Shown piece after piece: positions 1 through 12,585 of a DNA stretch of 64,000 bases (the first letter of the stretch is position 1; every line of letters begins with the position of its first letter). Both the position numbers and the translations under genes were made by a program. The stretch spans positions 12,023,670-12,087,669 of the forward strand of contig NC_084597.1 of the NCBI RefSeq assembly GCF_033807715.1. Direction: 5' to 3'. Origin of the DNA: Cololabis saira (taxonomy: Eukaryota > Chordata > Actinopteri > Beloniformes > Belonidae). The notes under the pieces are model-generated. The model was given only the letters and a program-made list of their open reading frames with translations, did no database searches and was not told where the DNA came from.

Positions 1-425
1 TCTTATTATTGTTGCTGAAATGTCAATGCACCTGAGGAAATATAATTTAAGGGCTGGAATACGATAGTAAACTGAGATTTTCCGGCCTCCTCCTGGCCAC
101 TGTTATAATTCATGGCAGAAATGACATTTTTTTTACTTATATTAAATAGAAACTAAGTAAAACAGCTGCTAATTACTTTTGAAAAATAAAAGCATTGTCA
201 AAAAAGGGACAACAGCCTACTTTTGTCTCCATCTGCTCACAGCAGGATTAGAGGCGGATCAGTGAACCATAAAAGGCCCAAGTTTAATGAACTGATGTGA
301 TTAACATAAGCCAGCTATACATGTCCCAGTTTTTAGTTATTTTTAATTTAATAACCCCATTTCTATTCTTATAGCTGTCTGCCATTCTTGATTATTCATC
401 AGTATCAACATAATAGTCTGGGGAT
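1..425. other. Intergenic, no gene seen
   Basis: AT-rich unique-looking sequence. I see no exon with consensus splice sites and no recognisable repeat before the first transposon at 426. Confidence 0.5.
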
Positions 426-1096
<671 letters not shown>

Positions 1097-1312
1097 CTGG
1101 GGTCCATTATCAGAATCAGAATCAGCTTTATTGGCCAAGTTTGAACATGCCAGACAGGGAATTTGACTTCGGTTGTTTCGCTCACTGAACACAGATTTAA
1201 ATAGTTACAAACAAATATGGCTCTTATTAACATTTATAGAATTTAAAAGTGAAAGGTGCAGCAGTATGAGGTAGTCATGGTTATTGAAAGGTGCATTGTT
1301 ACAGCATATGAT

Positions 1313-2042
1313 CAGAGGTGGGTAGAGTAGCCAAAGATTGTACTCAAGTAAAAGTACTGTTACTTCAGAATAATTTGACTCAAGTAGAAGTAAAAAGTAG
1401 TCATCCAAATAATTACTTGAGTAAAAGTAAAAAAGTACTTGGTGAAAAAACTACTCAAGTACTGAGTAACTGTAGAGTAACACCTGATTATTTTTTTATC
1501 ACAACCATTCAAACAGACAAAAGTACAAAATAATCATCTTCAGGCAAATTAAATCAATAAAATTAATTAAAATTAATAAAAAATAGCTTAAATTAAGATA
1601 ATCTTAAAATAAATTCAAGTACTTTAATAAAATAACAGAATAAAAAATAAATTAAGCAAAAGTAGCACAAAATTTCAAGCCTTTGTACTTTTCTTTTTTA
1701 ACCAGCAGAACTAGAACAAGCCCATGAACTCATATAAACTCTGTGTGTGTTTGAGTCTGTGTAAATGTGACAAAACATGCAAAAACAAACATTTTTCCCC
1801 AAACAATCCCCTAGTGATGTCATGAGATTGACACGTACGCGGATAAAAGGGATAAAAGAAAAGTAACAGCTCAACGTAGCCTAATGTAGCGGAGTAAGAG
1901 TAACAGTTTCTTCTTCACAAATCTACTCAAGTAAAAGTAAAAAGTACAGTGATCCAAAACTACTCCTAAAAGTACAAAATTTCCCAAAACTTACTCAAGT
2001 AAATGTAACAGAGTAAATGTAACTTGTTACTACCCACCTCTG
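1313..2042. mobile_element. hAT-like MITE with CAGAGGTGGGTA ends
   Basis: Terminal inverted repeats CAGAGGTGGGTAGAGTA and TACTACCCACCTCTG. A perfect 8-bp target duplication, CATATGAT, lies on both sides. The interior holds many AAGTAAAAGTA units in both orientations. It is related to the element at 21992-22638. Non-coding. Confidence 0.9.
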
Positions 2043-2258
2043 CATATGATTGTGGTTTCTTATTATTATTATTATTGCACAGTGGTTGATTACTCTGAGA
2101 CTCTATGAGTGATGAGAGTTCATCGGAGCAGCAGCTTGGGGGAAGAAACTATCTCTGAGTCCGGAGGTTTTGGTGTACAGAGCTCTGTAGCGCCGTCCAG
2201 AGGGCAGGAGTTCAACCAGACTGTGTCCTGGGTGTGAGGGGTCTGCAGAGATGTTAGC

Positions 2259-2923
2259 TAGGGCTGGGGATCGATTCAAATGTCAAGAATCGAATCGATT
2301 CGATTCCGATTCTTAAGATTCAGAATCGATTATCAAGATTTGATTCGATTCGATTCCGATATTGATTTGGGTTAGTGTTATTAAAACTGTTTTTTGAGCT
2401 GTTGCATGAATTATATGACTGTAGTTATGCAAAATATTACTACTAGTATTATATTGAGATTAAACAGCAGATCCAGGCCAGCAAACAGAGATAGGGCCGT
2501 ATGAAATCGGTTTTATTTTTTCCCACATTCCGTTTTAATTTGTTCCATTTTCGGTCTAGTTTGGTTTTTAATTTTTGAGCATTTGGTTTTTAGCATTTTT
2601 TGCAAATGTAACCCCAAGACATTATATAAAGTAATGAAATATAGACAATTTATGCAATTATAACCTAACACTTTAATGTTTTCATAGCTTTAAACATATT
2701 TAAAGGCAAAAACATGGTACCAGTTATTCTCGTGTCCAACAAAACATTCCTTTTTTGGGGATAAACAAAAAAATAACCAAAAGTTGTAATGATGAAAAAA
2801 AAAAATACATAAATAAATAAAAGGGAAAAAAAAATCGATCTTTAGACATATGAATCGATTTTTAGGAATTAATATGAGAATCGATTTAGAATTGGGAAAT
2901 AGATTTTTTTCAACACAGGCCTA
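2259..2923. mobile_element. hAT-like MITE, family B copy 1 (ATCGATT-rich)
   Basis: Ends TAGGGCTGGGGATCGATTC and CACAGGCCTA, with subterminal ATCGATT/AATCGATT arrays at both ends. Flanks ATGTTAGC and ATGTTTAC match 6 of 8. Same family as 3717-4389, 7262-7947 and 47265-47945. Confidence 0.8.
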
Positions 2924-3084
2924 ATGTTTACTGCCCATTTCCTGAGGTTAGTCCCAGTTATCCTCTCTGCACACCCTTTTGGTCCGTTGCAGTCTGGGCC
3001 TGTCTAGTTTGGTGGCTGATCGTGGTCAGCAGCTGCTGTGGCGGGTTAAACTTCCTGAGCTGACGCAAGAAGTACAACCTCTGC

Positions 3085-3172
3085 ATGTTTTTGTGAGGGT
3101 AGCTCACATTAGGGACCAATTGAAGCCAAGGGAACACAGGGAGAAGATGCCAACTCCACACAGAAAGACCTA
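3085..3172 (-). mobile_element. SINE body fragment
   Basis: The reverse complement matches the distal part of the tRNA-derived SINE at 63608-63990: the shared stretch runs from a TTTCTGTGTGGAGTT motif to the GTGAGCTACCCTCACAAAAA motif. The tRNA-like head is missing. The direct repeat GTCCGTTGCAGTCTG occurs on both sides (about 2982 and 3175), possibly its target duplication. Confidence 0.65.
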
Positions 3173-3374
3173 ATTGTCCGTTGCAGTCTGTGAGATAAAT
3201 ATTAATCTCAGCCACTGTAGCAAAGCCGGTGGTAATGCTGTGTTGCAGTTAAGTGGTATGCTTGTATGAAAAGGCATGAAAGATGTTCCACTTTTTTTTT
3301 TTTTTTTTTAATGTATGGAATATGAAACCATTAAATGCATCCATTGTTCTTCTTCCCACAGGTGAACCGTTACC

Positions 3375-6300
3375 ATGACGACTCTGGATGACAAGATACT
3401 GGGGGAGAAGCTGCAGTACTACTACAGCAGCAGTGAGGATGAAGGCAGCGACAACGAGGACGAAGAGGGAGAGCACAAGACAGTCCGTGATGCCAGTGTC
3501 GTTGAACCCGAGATAGAATACAGCGCAGATGGAAGCGCTGTCAACACTGGTAACATGGATGTTCTTATCTTTATTTTCGTGTGTGATTCACAGTATTTGA
3601 GGGGGAAAAAAACTTAAACCAACTTTGCTCAAGACTAGTGATTGATTTCCTTAACAACAGTGGTAAATATTTGAGAAATGCCGTAACACATGCATTTATC
3701 CTGTAAAATGTAAAAATAGGCCTGAGTTGAAAAGATCGATTCTCCGATTTGTAAATCGATTCTCATATTAATTCCTAAAAATCGATTCATATGTCTAAAG
3801 ATCGATTTTAAAAAAAAAAAAAAAAAAAAAAAAGTTTTTTTTTTTCATCATTACAACTTTTAGTACTTTTTTGTTTATGCCCAAAAAATGAATATTTTGT
3901 TGGACACGAGAATAACTGGTGCCATGTTTTTGCCTTTTAAATATGTTTAAAGGTATGAAAACATGAAAGTTTTCAGTTTCTTTCTTTCTATACTGTCTTG
4001 GGGTTACATTTGCATAAATGTTAAAAACCAAATTCTCATAAATGGGGAAAAAACAAAAGCGATTTCTTTCGTCCTCTTTTTGCTGCCCTGGATCTGTTTG
4101 ATAATTCTGCACCATGATGTTTCTGAAAGCAGTTCTATCAGCATTCTGGGAGCTGATTGGTCCTTACAGCATCATTAGCTGCCAATACTTGCTGTTTAAT
4201 CTCAATATAATACTAGTATTAATATGTTGCATAACTACAGTCATATAATTCATGCAACAGCTGAAAAAACAGTTTTATTAACAGTAACCCAAATCAATAT
4301 CGGATCGAATCAAAGCATGATAATTGATTCTGAATCTTAAGAATCGGAATCAAATCGATTCTTGATATTTGAATCGATCCCCAGCCCTATTTAAAAATAC
4401 ACAATACAACATGGCCAGCATATACCCAAACAACATCTAAATATTGTAACTTTATTCACCCAAAAGCCACAAAATTCTGGTGGAAAATTCTCGTCCACAT
4501 CAATTACTCAAAGCTGCATGTAGTGTCCTCAGAAAGAAACGTTGGAGTCTTCAACTGATGTTCAGGAGTTTATTAAGTTCCTTCACACCGTAAGAGCTGC
4601 AGCAAACAGATATTAATCTTAACACTTCAAACAAATATTTACAAACATATTCATGCAATATTACCTTTGTCCTCTCTAACTGAGACACTATCACAAAAAA
4701 TCAGTTGAAATCTCCGTCCGTTTAGAAAAGTATGTAAACACGCAGCAGTTGCAGCATAAAAAAAAACCCGACAACAACCGTTAACTGCGACGGAGGATAT
4801 CCTGTCCGAACATTCAAAATAAGTCCTTTTCAAAATAAAATTCTCATTTCATCGTTTCAAAGGATCGTTCGTCCTTTCAACTAAAGACAGGTGCTAAAAT
4901 AACATTAATCATAAATATTTATACAAGAAAAGTAACTGAAAAAAGAAGTCAAAGTAGCTTTATTGTCAATTCTTCACATGTTAAGACATACAAGGAATCG
5001 AGAGGACGTTTCCCACTTCCCTCGGTGAAACGTATAAAGTGCGCAGGCACAACAGATAGACAAGACATTCCTAAGAAAGTTCACATAAATAAATACAACA
5101 TTTACTAGTACTAAGATGGTAGTGCAAAAGGCAATTTCTGTGAAAAGAAATGACCAAATAAAGGCAATTGGTCCTTTACACTGCAATTTCTTGTCAGGAC
5201 CCAAGGGTGTGATCAATGACTGGAGGAAGTACAAGCAGCTGGAGGTGGAGCAGAAACAAGAGCAGAAGAAAGAGATGGAGACTCTGCTGAAGAAGCTGTC
5301 GATGACCTGCCGCTCTGACCTCGACCTGGAGAAAGACAAAGAGAAAGAGAAAGAGCTGCAGGCCAAGCTCAAAGGAAAAGTAAGCAGGATTTGGACTAAA
5401 TTTCCGCTTAATTTATATTTAATACATTTTACGAGTTAATTAGATCTGGTGTAAAGTGCTTTTCTACACAAACTAATGGCAAGCTTGATGAAAAAAATCC
5501 TAAATGTTGGCTAATTGTTGAATAGTTAAGTTATCGGCACAGCATATCTTTTAAACTCCAGATGTTTTGTTTATCTTTAACTAGAACAGGGGTCGGCAAC
5601 CCACGGCTCTAGAGCCGCATGCGGCTCTTTAGCGCCGCCCTAGTGGCTCCTGGAGCTTTTTCAAAAATGTTTGACCTTTTTTTCTTTTTTCCTTTCCTTT
5701 TTAATCTCGACATTTCGACTTTTTTCTTGACATTTCAACTTTTTTCTCGAAATTGTACTTCAACATTAATCTCGACATTTCGGCTTTTTTCTCGACATTT
5801 CGACTTTTCTCTCGACATTTTGACTTTTTTCTCGACATTTCGACTTTTTTCTTGAAATTTTTACTATTTCCTCGACACTCCAACTTTTTTCTCAAAATTT
5901 CAACTTTTTTCTCGACATTTCGCGTTTCGCCATTTTCCTTCATTCTAAGGCTCATACAAGACTTTTCATTTTTTGCGGCTCCAGACATATTTGTTTTTTG
6001 TGTTTTTGGTCCAATATGGCTCTTTCAACATTTTGGGTTGCCGACCCCTGAACTAGAAAGAGCCCAGATGTTTCTTTTTTTATGTGCCAGAAATTAAAAT
6101 AATCAGATTTACAAAAAGCAGATGAAATACATCCTAATAAGCACATCTCTAAAAATGTTGTACTAATTGTATATTTTTCCACTGTTGTGCTTCAAAGATG
6201 ACCATGCAAGAATATAACAGGCTCCAGCAAGAGGATGATGATGAAGACTTCCTCCAGCAGTATCGCATGCAGCGCATCGAAGAGATGCGGCGCCAGCTCT

Positions 6301-6761
6301 GCCGTGGAAAGCGCTTTGAGCAGGTCCACGAGCTTAACAGTGGCGAGGACTTCCTGGACGCTTTGGACAAAGAGGACAAAAGCATACTGATCATGATCCA
6401 CATCTACGAGTCGGACATCCCGGGCTGCGAGGCCATGCGTGGCAGCCTGATGTGTCTGGCGCAGGAATACCCTCTGGTGAAGTTCTGCAGCGTGCGCAGC
6501 TCGGCCATCAGCACCAGTGCATTGTTCAGAGACAGTGCTCTGCCCGCCCTGCTGGTTTACAAAGGAGGGGACCTGATTGGGAACTTTGTGCGGCTCACGG
6601 ACCAGCTCGGCGACGACTTCTTTGCTGTGGACCTGGAGGCCCTGCTGCAGGAGTACGGCCTGCTGCCCGACAAGTCCCCCGTCGGCCCAAAGACACTTCG
6701 CAATGGAGCAATAACACAGAGCAATGTGAGTGATGAAGACTCTGACCTTGACATAGACTAG
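3375..6761 (+). CDS. pdcl: Phosducin-like protein (PhLP1)
   Basis: Coding exons 3375-3549, 5198-5379 and 6198-6761 join in phase (1, then 0) to 306 aa; the human protein is 301 aa. An acceptor at 3360-3361 precedes the start, so a non-coding first exon lies upstream. Seen: an N-terminal YYYSSSEDEGSD segment whose Ser18-20 match known CK2 sites of PhLP1; the G-beta-gamma-binding motif GPKGVINDWRK at about residues 58-68; a charged coiled-coil stretch; a thioredoxin-like C-terminal domain from about residue 150 with ALPALLVYKGGDLIGNFVR and DQLGDDFFAVDLEALLQEYG; and an acidic DEDSDLDID end. Known role: a cytosolic co-chaperone that works with CCT/TRiC to fold G-beta and assemble the G-beta-gamma dimer. 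MITEs fill intron 1 (3717-4389) and intron 2 (5587-6050). No frame break seen. Confidence 0.96.
3717..4389. mobile_element. hAT-like MITE, family B copy 2
   Basis: In pdcl intron 1. Ends TAGGCCTGAGTTG and CCCCAGCCCTA, ATCGATT arrays at both termini, flanks TGTAAAAA and TTTAAAAA (7 of 8 match). Confidence 0.82.
4390..5197. other. pdcl intron 1, remainder
   Basis: No exon seen. At 4946-5080 there is a stretch (AGTAGCTTTATTGTCAATTC onward) that resembles the reverse-oriented tail of a fish retroelement. Confidence 0.4.
5587..6050. mobile_element. hAT-like MITE with internal 20-bp minisatellite, copy 1
   Basis: In pdcl intron 2. Terminal inverted repeats CAGGGGTCGGCAACCCA and GGGTTGCCGACCCCTG, with a perfect 8-bp target duplication AACTAGAA. 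The interior is a run of imperfect units such as TCGACATTTCGACTTTTTTC, preceded by a GGCTCTAGAGCCGC palindrome. Same family as 31106-31900. Confidence 0.92.
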
Positions 6762-7164
6762 AGCCGTATTATAACATGCTTTATACTCAATCTGCATGGA
6801 CTTTACATCATATTTATGTTTGTGGACCCCCTGTAGTGATTATGGAGCAGAACACAATGTAAATGCACACATATCACACCTTCAGCTGTTTCACATCATT
6901 CCATTGTAAACATAAGTTACAGTTAATATTAGCTACTATGATTATCATGTTATGCATGGTGGAAATTCTGTACGTAGTGTGGGCAAAATTTTTTGAGTTG
7001 TGGCTTTCAAATATTTATTAAAAAAAGAAAAACATTCCTTTGCTTTGTTTCATCTCCACCTCATTATTTGTGTTTGACTTTGCAGAATGTAAAACCTTCA
7101 AACTGACCCTTTTAGTTGATTTTATAACTTTTTTATGTGCTGTACCATTTCAAATAGTTGGGAA

Positions 7165-7170
7165 AATAAA
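7165..7170 (+). terminator. Candidate pdcl polyadenylation signal
   Basis: AATAAA about 400 bases after the pdcl stop codon. It is the first canonical hexamer in a plausible 3'UTR. Confidence 0.5.
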
Positions 7171-7261
7171 CTGCAACATGTTTGGATTCACTGCTTGTTA
7201 TATTTGCATTCATGTTCTTTTTTTTTTCAAGGCAGGAATTCATTGTTACAAAAGTTTTAAC

Positions 7262-7947
7262 TAGGCCTGTGTGGAAAAAATCAATTTTCTGATTCTAAAT
7301 CGATTCTCATATTAATTTCTAAAAATCGATTTGTATCTCCAAAGATTTTTTTTTTTCTTTGATTAAATTTTTTTTTTTTTTTTTTTCCCATCATTACATT
7401 TTTGCCTGGTGAACTTTAATCCCAGTAGTCCAAGTAGTTTTGAAAACTCCTAAACTAAATGAACTTTTCTTTAGAGAAAATGCTGGACATTTCAGCTTAA
7501 ATTTCTAAATGTTATATTAGTTCAATGAAGTTCATATTATCTATATTTACTATAGCTTGTTTGGTTTCTCTGTTATCGGACACGGTTTGTCATGAAATAC
7601 CTGAAAAATGCCGGGTGCTTCATGTCCAGCTGTGTGTCTGGTGACAGAATAAATCAGACCAGCTAAAATAATTAGTTTACTGCTTGAGCTGTTGCAGTTT
7701 CTTAATTTTTTTGCACTTTAAATGGATATTGAAATGCCTATTTGAGTTATTTATTTCTTAGTTATTTCACAATAATTATTGTGAAATTATTATTTCACTA
7801 GTTATTTTACAGTCATATAATCCAGGAAACACTAACCCAAATCAATATCGAATCGAATCGGATCGAATCAGATGGTGATAATCGATTCTGAAACTTAAGA
7901 ATCGGAATCGAATCGATTCTTGACATTTGAATCGATCCCCAGCTCTA
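7262..7947. mobile_element. hAT-like MITE, family B copy 3
   Basis: Ends TAGGCCTGTG and CCCCAGCTCTA, ATCGATT arrays near both ends, and a perfect 8-bp target duplication GTTTTAAC. Confidence 0.92.
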
Positions 7948-8434
7948 GTTTTAACCTTTCAGCTTTACAAGAAAATAAACAGCCAGACATCAGGACTGCA
8001 CTATCAATGATCAATTCTTGTACCAGGCAGATGCTGCTCTACATCAATGATTATAATGGTAAAGGGTTCACAATAAAATCACCTAGCCTCTGTTGTACCT
8101 GGAGGAGAACTTTGTTGTGTCCTTCACCTGAAATTGACTCATGAGTTATCTTGTGATATGCTGCCCTCATGTGGTCAGAAGTGATATTGCTACACTAGTT
8201 TTAAAATGATCAGGATTAAGGATTAAATGTTAACCACCTAAATATCAAGCAGAGGCGTCAATTGGGTACGGCAGCCGCCACACCTTGGCTTCAAGGGAAA
8301 ATGTAAATGTTTGTTTTTTTAATACATTTATGGAATTACTCTGTGTCTATTTGTATTGATTATTCTATTACTTAATACATATAGAATAACTACAAATGCA
8401 TATCAGAACATGATCGATTTCACTAGTTATCATA

Positions 8435-8825
8435 CACTGCAAAAACTCAAAATCTTAACAAGAATATTTATCTTATTTCTAGTTAAAATGTCTAATTTAT
8501 AGTCAAAAATCTCATTAAATTTAAGACAAGACTCAAAAACAACCATTTTCACCTGTTTCAAGTAGATTTTCACTTAAAATAAGTAGAAAAATCTGCCAGT
8601 GGAACAAGATTTTTTTGCTTGTAATGAGAAGATAAATCTTGTCCCACTGGCAGATTTTTCTACTTATTTCAAGTGAAATTTTACTTGAAACAGGTGAACA
8701 TGGTAAAATAAGTTATTTTTCTGGTGATGACTCTTGTTTTAAGTGTAATGAGATTTTTTGACAAAAAATTAGACATTTTAACTAGAAATAAGACAAATAT
8801 TCCTTTTTTTTTACTTTTTGCAGTG
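8435..8825. mobile_element. Inverted-repeat MITE, CACTGCAAAA ends
   Basis: Ends CACTGCAAAAACTCAAAATC and ACTTTTTGCAGTG. Long near-palindromic arms (AGAAAAATCTGCCAGTGGAA and its complement) meet near 8600. No clear target duplication was found. Confidence 0.75.
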
Positions 8826-9446
8826 AGCGAGACTGCATTTGAAAAAGTTCCAATTTTCTTGACCACACAGATAAGCTCCATAGCAGACTTCTGTGATGAG
8901 TATTTGCTGGACATGTTGATTGATACTCTAGTTAAGTTCTGTGACTCGTAACCTTGCCATACCTTAGCTTCCACTGAATTGACGCCACTGATATCAAGCA
9001 ATCAAAAAAATTATACAAAAATCAACAAATGTATCTTTATTTGTACTTTTTTTTCCCTCCCCCCTCTGTTTCTGTAGTTGCAAAACAGCTTAATCAGGTT
9101 GCTGAGTTTATTTGCCAGGCTTTACTGAGGTCAGACGAGCCACCAGTTAGCTGTTGTGATTCAGTTTTTTTCTGCTCTGACACACCAGCCTAAACTTTCC
9201 AGTTCAGTAAATACTCCAGAGGTGATGTGTCCAGCATAGATAGATAAGGTCATCTCATTGAATCCTGCTGGCTCAATAATCACTTGGAACAGAGCGAGAG
9301 CAGGGAGGCAGTGATCCCTGCAGCATCAAAACTTCCTGTCTGAGCAAATTTCACTGCATGCTTTATTCCTGCTGGCCCCAAAAAAAATACCAAAGCCAAC
9401 TTTGCATGTGAAACTAAACAATGTGGAGCACAGTAACAGTTCTGAC
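8826..9446. other. Intergenic, no gene seen
   Basis: No exon, RNA gene or clear repeat boundary recognised. Confidence 0.4.
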
Positions 9447-10187
9447 TAGGGGTGGGTATTGCGAAGGACCTCACGATACGATACGCATCACGATACTTGA
9501 GCCACGATACGATACACATTGCGATATCCCGATTATGCGATATCCCGATTATTATATTCTACATAGTTCACAGAAAATTTTAAAAATGCATTACACATCT
9601 TAAAATCCAAGTTGTATAAATGTACATCAGATGATAGTGATGGATCTTAAAATCCGAGTTGCACGTTCATCAGATTATAGTGACAATTCATGGGACAAAC
9701 TGAGTCAAAACAATGTTTTATTATAACTATACAAGCTAAAGTTACAACATATTTGTATATGTTTTTCATATTATTTACATCATATGAAATTAACATTAAA
9801 TTTAGTATGAGGTTGCTTTAATTATGTGGCAAATGATAATAAACACAAGAAAGATGGGTACTAAAACCAAGGACAGGCACAGTGATCAGTCAGTATAGAT
9901 ATAAATCCATAAATAAATAAACCTCTGTCCATTATTTTTCATTTTTTAAGGACAGGCAATTGTGTTATATAAAAAATAAATTATAAAATGAAAAAAACGT
10001 GAAATAAAACCTGAGCTCAGTGCAGGGCCCTCCCGGGGTTGGTAGAGAGTGGCAATGCCCAGGACTTAGGTAGGAGCACTGGGTGATATAATGGGATAAA
10101 AAAAAAATCAAAAAAATCGATATTCATATTTTGAATATCGATATTGAATCGGCTGGAAAAGTATCGCGATATTTTTGCCCACCCCTA
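9447..10187. mobile_element. hAT-like MITE, family D (ACGATACGATAC)
   Basis: Ends TAGGGGTGGGTATTGCG and GCCCACCCCTA. Subterminal ACGATACGATAC and ATATCGATATT repeats. Perfect 8-bp target duplication GTTCTGAC. It lies immediately downstream of the small minus-strand gene. Confidence 0.92.
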
Positions 10188-10211
10188 GTTCTGACAAGAG
10201 GCTAATGTAGC

Positions 10212-11185
10212 CTACAAACAGCTAAGCAGCAGCAGGGTGATGCAGGGTAACACCACCAGCAGGAGGAGAGCTGTTTCTTCATGGAACGGGGCAGCTGAGT
10301 CGTGCAGCTCATGTCCACAAAAGGCATGCTCCAATAGCAGATGAGTTTCTGCACTCATGCCTGCTGTGAAGGAGGGAAAATACCATCTCATTATCTCATA
10401 CTGGACTCAAGTTTCATCTGATAATCTATAAACTTATTTTTGGTTTAATTCTAGTCGAAAAACATGTCATCGTCCCCTTTCATTTGCACCCTGGATGACC
10501 TTGAAATCTAGGCTGAACTGTCATGCACCGTCCGCTGCCCGACTACATTTACTGCAATGTTTCAGTGAACTGTAAAGATACACACCGTGTTGTGACCATT
10601 CTTCCCAGAGATGTTGAGCATCCTCACCGTGGTGTTCGTGATGATCTGGGTCTGCATTTGAAACACAGTCAACTTTGTTAATATGTAATAGACTAGGATA
10701 GGTTACAAAACTGCAAGAAAAGCAACCCTGTGGGTTAGGGATGGGCGATATTTTACAGTTCACGATATACCGTCGAAAAAATTCCTCACGATAAGAATTT
10801 GTCATCTCGCGGTAAAAACGATAAATTCCCGTTGATTTTTTTATTGTGTAAAGCTGATTTATGGTTCTGCGTTAAATCCACGCACAACGTACGTGAAGGA
10901 AGGAAGGAAGGGAGGGAGAAAAGAGGAAGGGAAGAAGGAAGGAGAGAGCAGGAGGAAAGAAGGAAGGAAGGGAAAAAAGAAGGAAGGAAGGAAGGAAGGA
11001 AGGAAGGAAGGAAGGAAGGAAGGAAAGGGGAGAAGGAAGGGAGAAAACAAGGAAAGGAGGAAGGAAGGAAGGAAGGGAGAAAAGAGGAAGGGAAGAAGGA
11101 AGGAGAGAGCAGGAGGACAGAAGCAAGGAAGGGAAAAAGGAAGGAAGGAAGGAAGGAAATGAGCCTGAAAGAAAGAAAGAAATAA

Positions 11186-11277
<92 letters not shown>

Positions 11278-12033
11278 AAAAAGGAAAAATTCCCGTTGAT
11301 GACGTTTTTATGTAACAAACATGGCGGATCTGAGAGCGAGATAGATTTATAGTTGAAAAGGTGGAGTTGAATTGGTATTTTTTTTATCGTCATTTTTATC
11401 GTTATCGGGATAAATGCCAGAAATTATCGTGATACATTTTTTAGTCCATACCGCCCATCTCTACTCTACCTGCAAAGAGAAGAGGTAAGAGAAAATCAGA
11501 CGCCATGTATGGTTGGTATGCGTGAGAAAGTGAAGGCAGCAGGGAAAGGATTAAGAGACGTAACACTATCAGTAAATGAAACATCTGTTTTGACCTTGAA
11601 TGCCAGGATTTCATAAAACCTTTGCATTTTAAAAGTGACGTGGACTCATTAAGCATCCTACTTTCTACTCAATTCAGAGCTTTTATGACTTACAAAGAAG
11701 GTATGCATCCTAAAATACAGAGCTGTTACAAAATACTTTTGTATTAGGTATAAAATTAGCCGTTTTAATATCTAAAGTAGTGTTACTCCTTCGTTTTGTT
11801 GATACATACAAACATTTTTTATGCATAAATGAAGAAGAGGACTCCGTACCATTTGCGTGATGCCAGAGCATCCGTTTTAGCTCCCTGAGGGCTTGAGTGA
11901 GGTTCTCCAGTTGGTCATGGAGGTGGATGTTCTCCTCTATCAAGGTATGGATCGTATCCTGCAGCTCAAAGCACCAACTTCCAAACACCAGCAGAGTCAG
12001 AGGAACCAGCAGCACGGGCCTCAGTCCCCTCAT
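10212..12033 (-). CDS. Unrecognised small secreted or membrane protein
   Basis: Exon 1 (11850-12033, 61 codons plus 1 base) starts at an ATG with an in-frame TGA 27 bases upstream. It encodes a hydrophobic signal-anchor ([20 protein letters not shown]), then a leucine-heptad stretch with one N-glycosylation motif (NLT). It ends at a GTACGG donor. Exon 2 (10586-10651) has AG and GTGTGT borders and adds a His/Asp/Glu-rich 22-residue piece ([15 protein letters not shown]). Exon 3 begins near 10364 or 10361 (tandem CAG acceptors). As printed, that frame stops at 10309, giving about 101 aa. A different frame of the same exon continues to 10212 and encodes a strongly hydrophobic tail ([19 protein letters not shown]). 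Which is used depends on the five-A run at 10319-10323 or on another acceptor. I cannot assign a family. The exon set is inferred from phase and splice consensus only. Confidence 0.45.
10736..11463. mobile_element. hAT-like MITE, family A copy 2 (GGAA/GAAA array)
   Basis: In intron 1 of the small gene. Starts TAGGGATGGGCGATA and ends CCGCCCATCTCTA. The GGAA array (10898-11158) passes through ATGAGCCTGAAAG into a GAAA array (to about 11280). The array lies between two direct copies of a sequence resembling AATTCCCGTTGATGACGTTT. No clean target duplication. Confidence 0.82.
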
Positions 12034-12585
12034 AGCTGTCACTAGAAACAGGCCGAGTCACATCCTCACCGGCACCAGGGCGTCCCCCTTCAGTGGCACG
12101 TCTGAATCCCTGGATGATTGTTACAGGATGCTTTATCAGCTTAGACCCTACAGGGCTGGAGAGGCGGGTGGGGGAGTGATAACAGTTGGATCATTAATTC
12201 CAAAGCCACGTGTGGAAAGAAGCCAGGGGGCTGCTTTAAATCCATTTAATGATTTCACTTCAGTAAGTATGGCAACAGAAAGCTTGTTTGCCTCGACATT
12301 ATTTTTTAAATGGACTAAATACAAAATAAAAAGAACAAATTGTTTTTAGATGCATGTTTGAAATACCAAAAACAATGATGTTAGTTGCACAAAGTGATCA
12401 TGCATCATCTCAATATGGGAGTTTTATCATTTCTGCTGCATGTACAGTAATGTCACCCAACATCTTTATAACTGTTCATCTAATCTAAAGTTCATGTATG
12501 TGCAAACACTTTAAAAAATTGTAGAAACTCTATTTTTTTAGTCCCTGCATCAGTATCTAAATCAAAGCGAAGCTGAATACATTGT
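12034..12585. other. Upstream side of the small gene
   Basis: Presumed 5'UTR and promoter region. A GC-richer patch lies at 12140-12240. No further exon or repeat assigned. Confidence 0.35.

Larger units (their letters stand above)
1105..3189 (-). mobile_element. Retroelement 3' remnant, interrupted by two MITEs
   Basis: Starts with a CAGAATCAGAATCAGCTTTA motif, the reverse of a common fish LINE tail that ends in an AATAAA-like signal. It resumes at 2043-2258 (GGGAAGAAACTATCTCTGAG section) and again at 2924-3080. Two later DNA transposons (1313-2042 and 2259-2923) sit inside it, so it is the oldest layer. The class (Rex/L2-like) is from memory of similar fish repeats and is not proven. Confidence 0.5.

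Noticed and set aside
6192..6797. 201-residue minus-strand frame
   Set aside because: Antisense shadow of the long last pdcl exon, with no splice or start context and no conserved motif.
10736..11463. 8-bp target duplication for family A copy 2
   Set aside because: Flanks CTGTGGGT and CTCTACCT do not match well enough to claim one.
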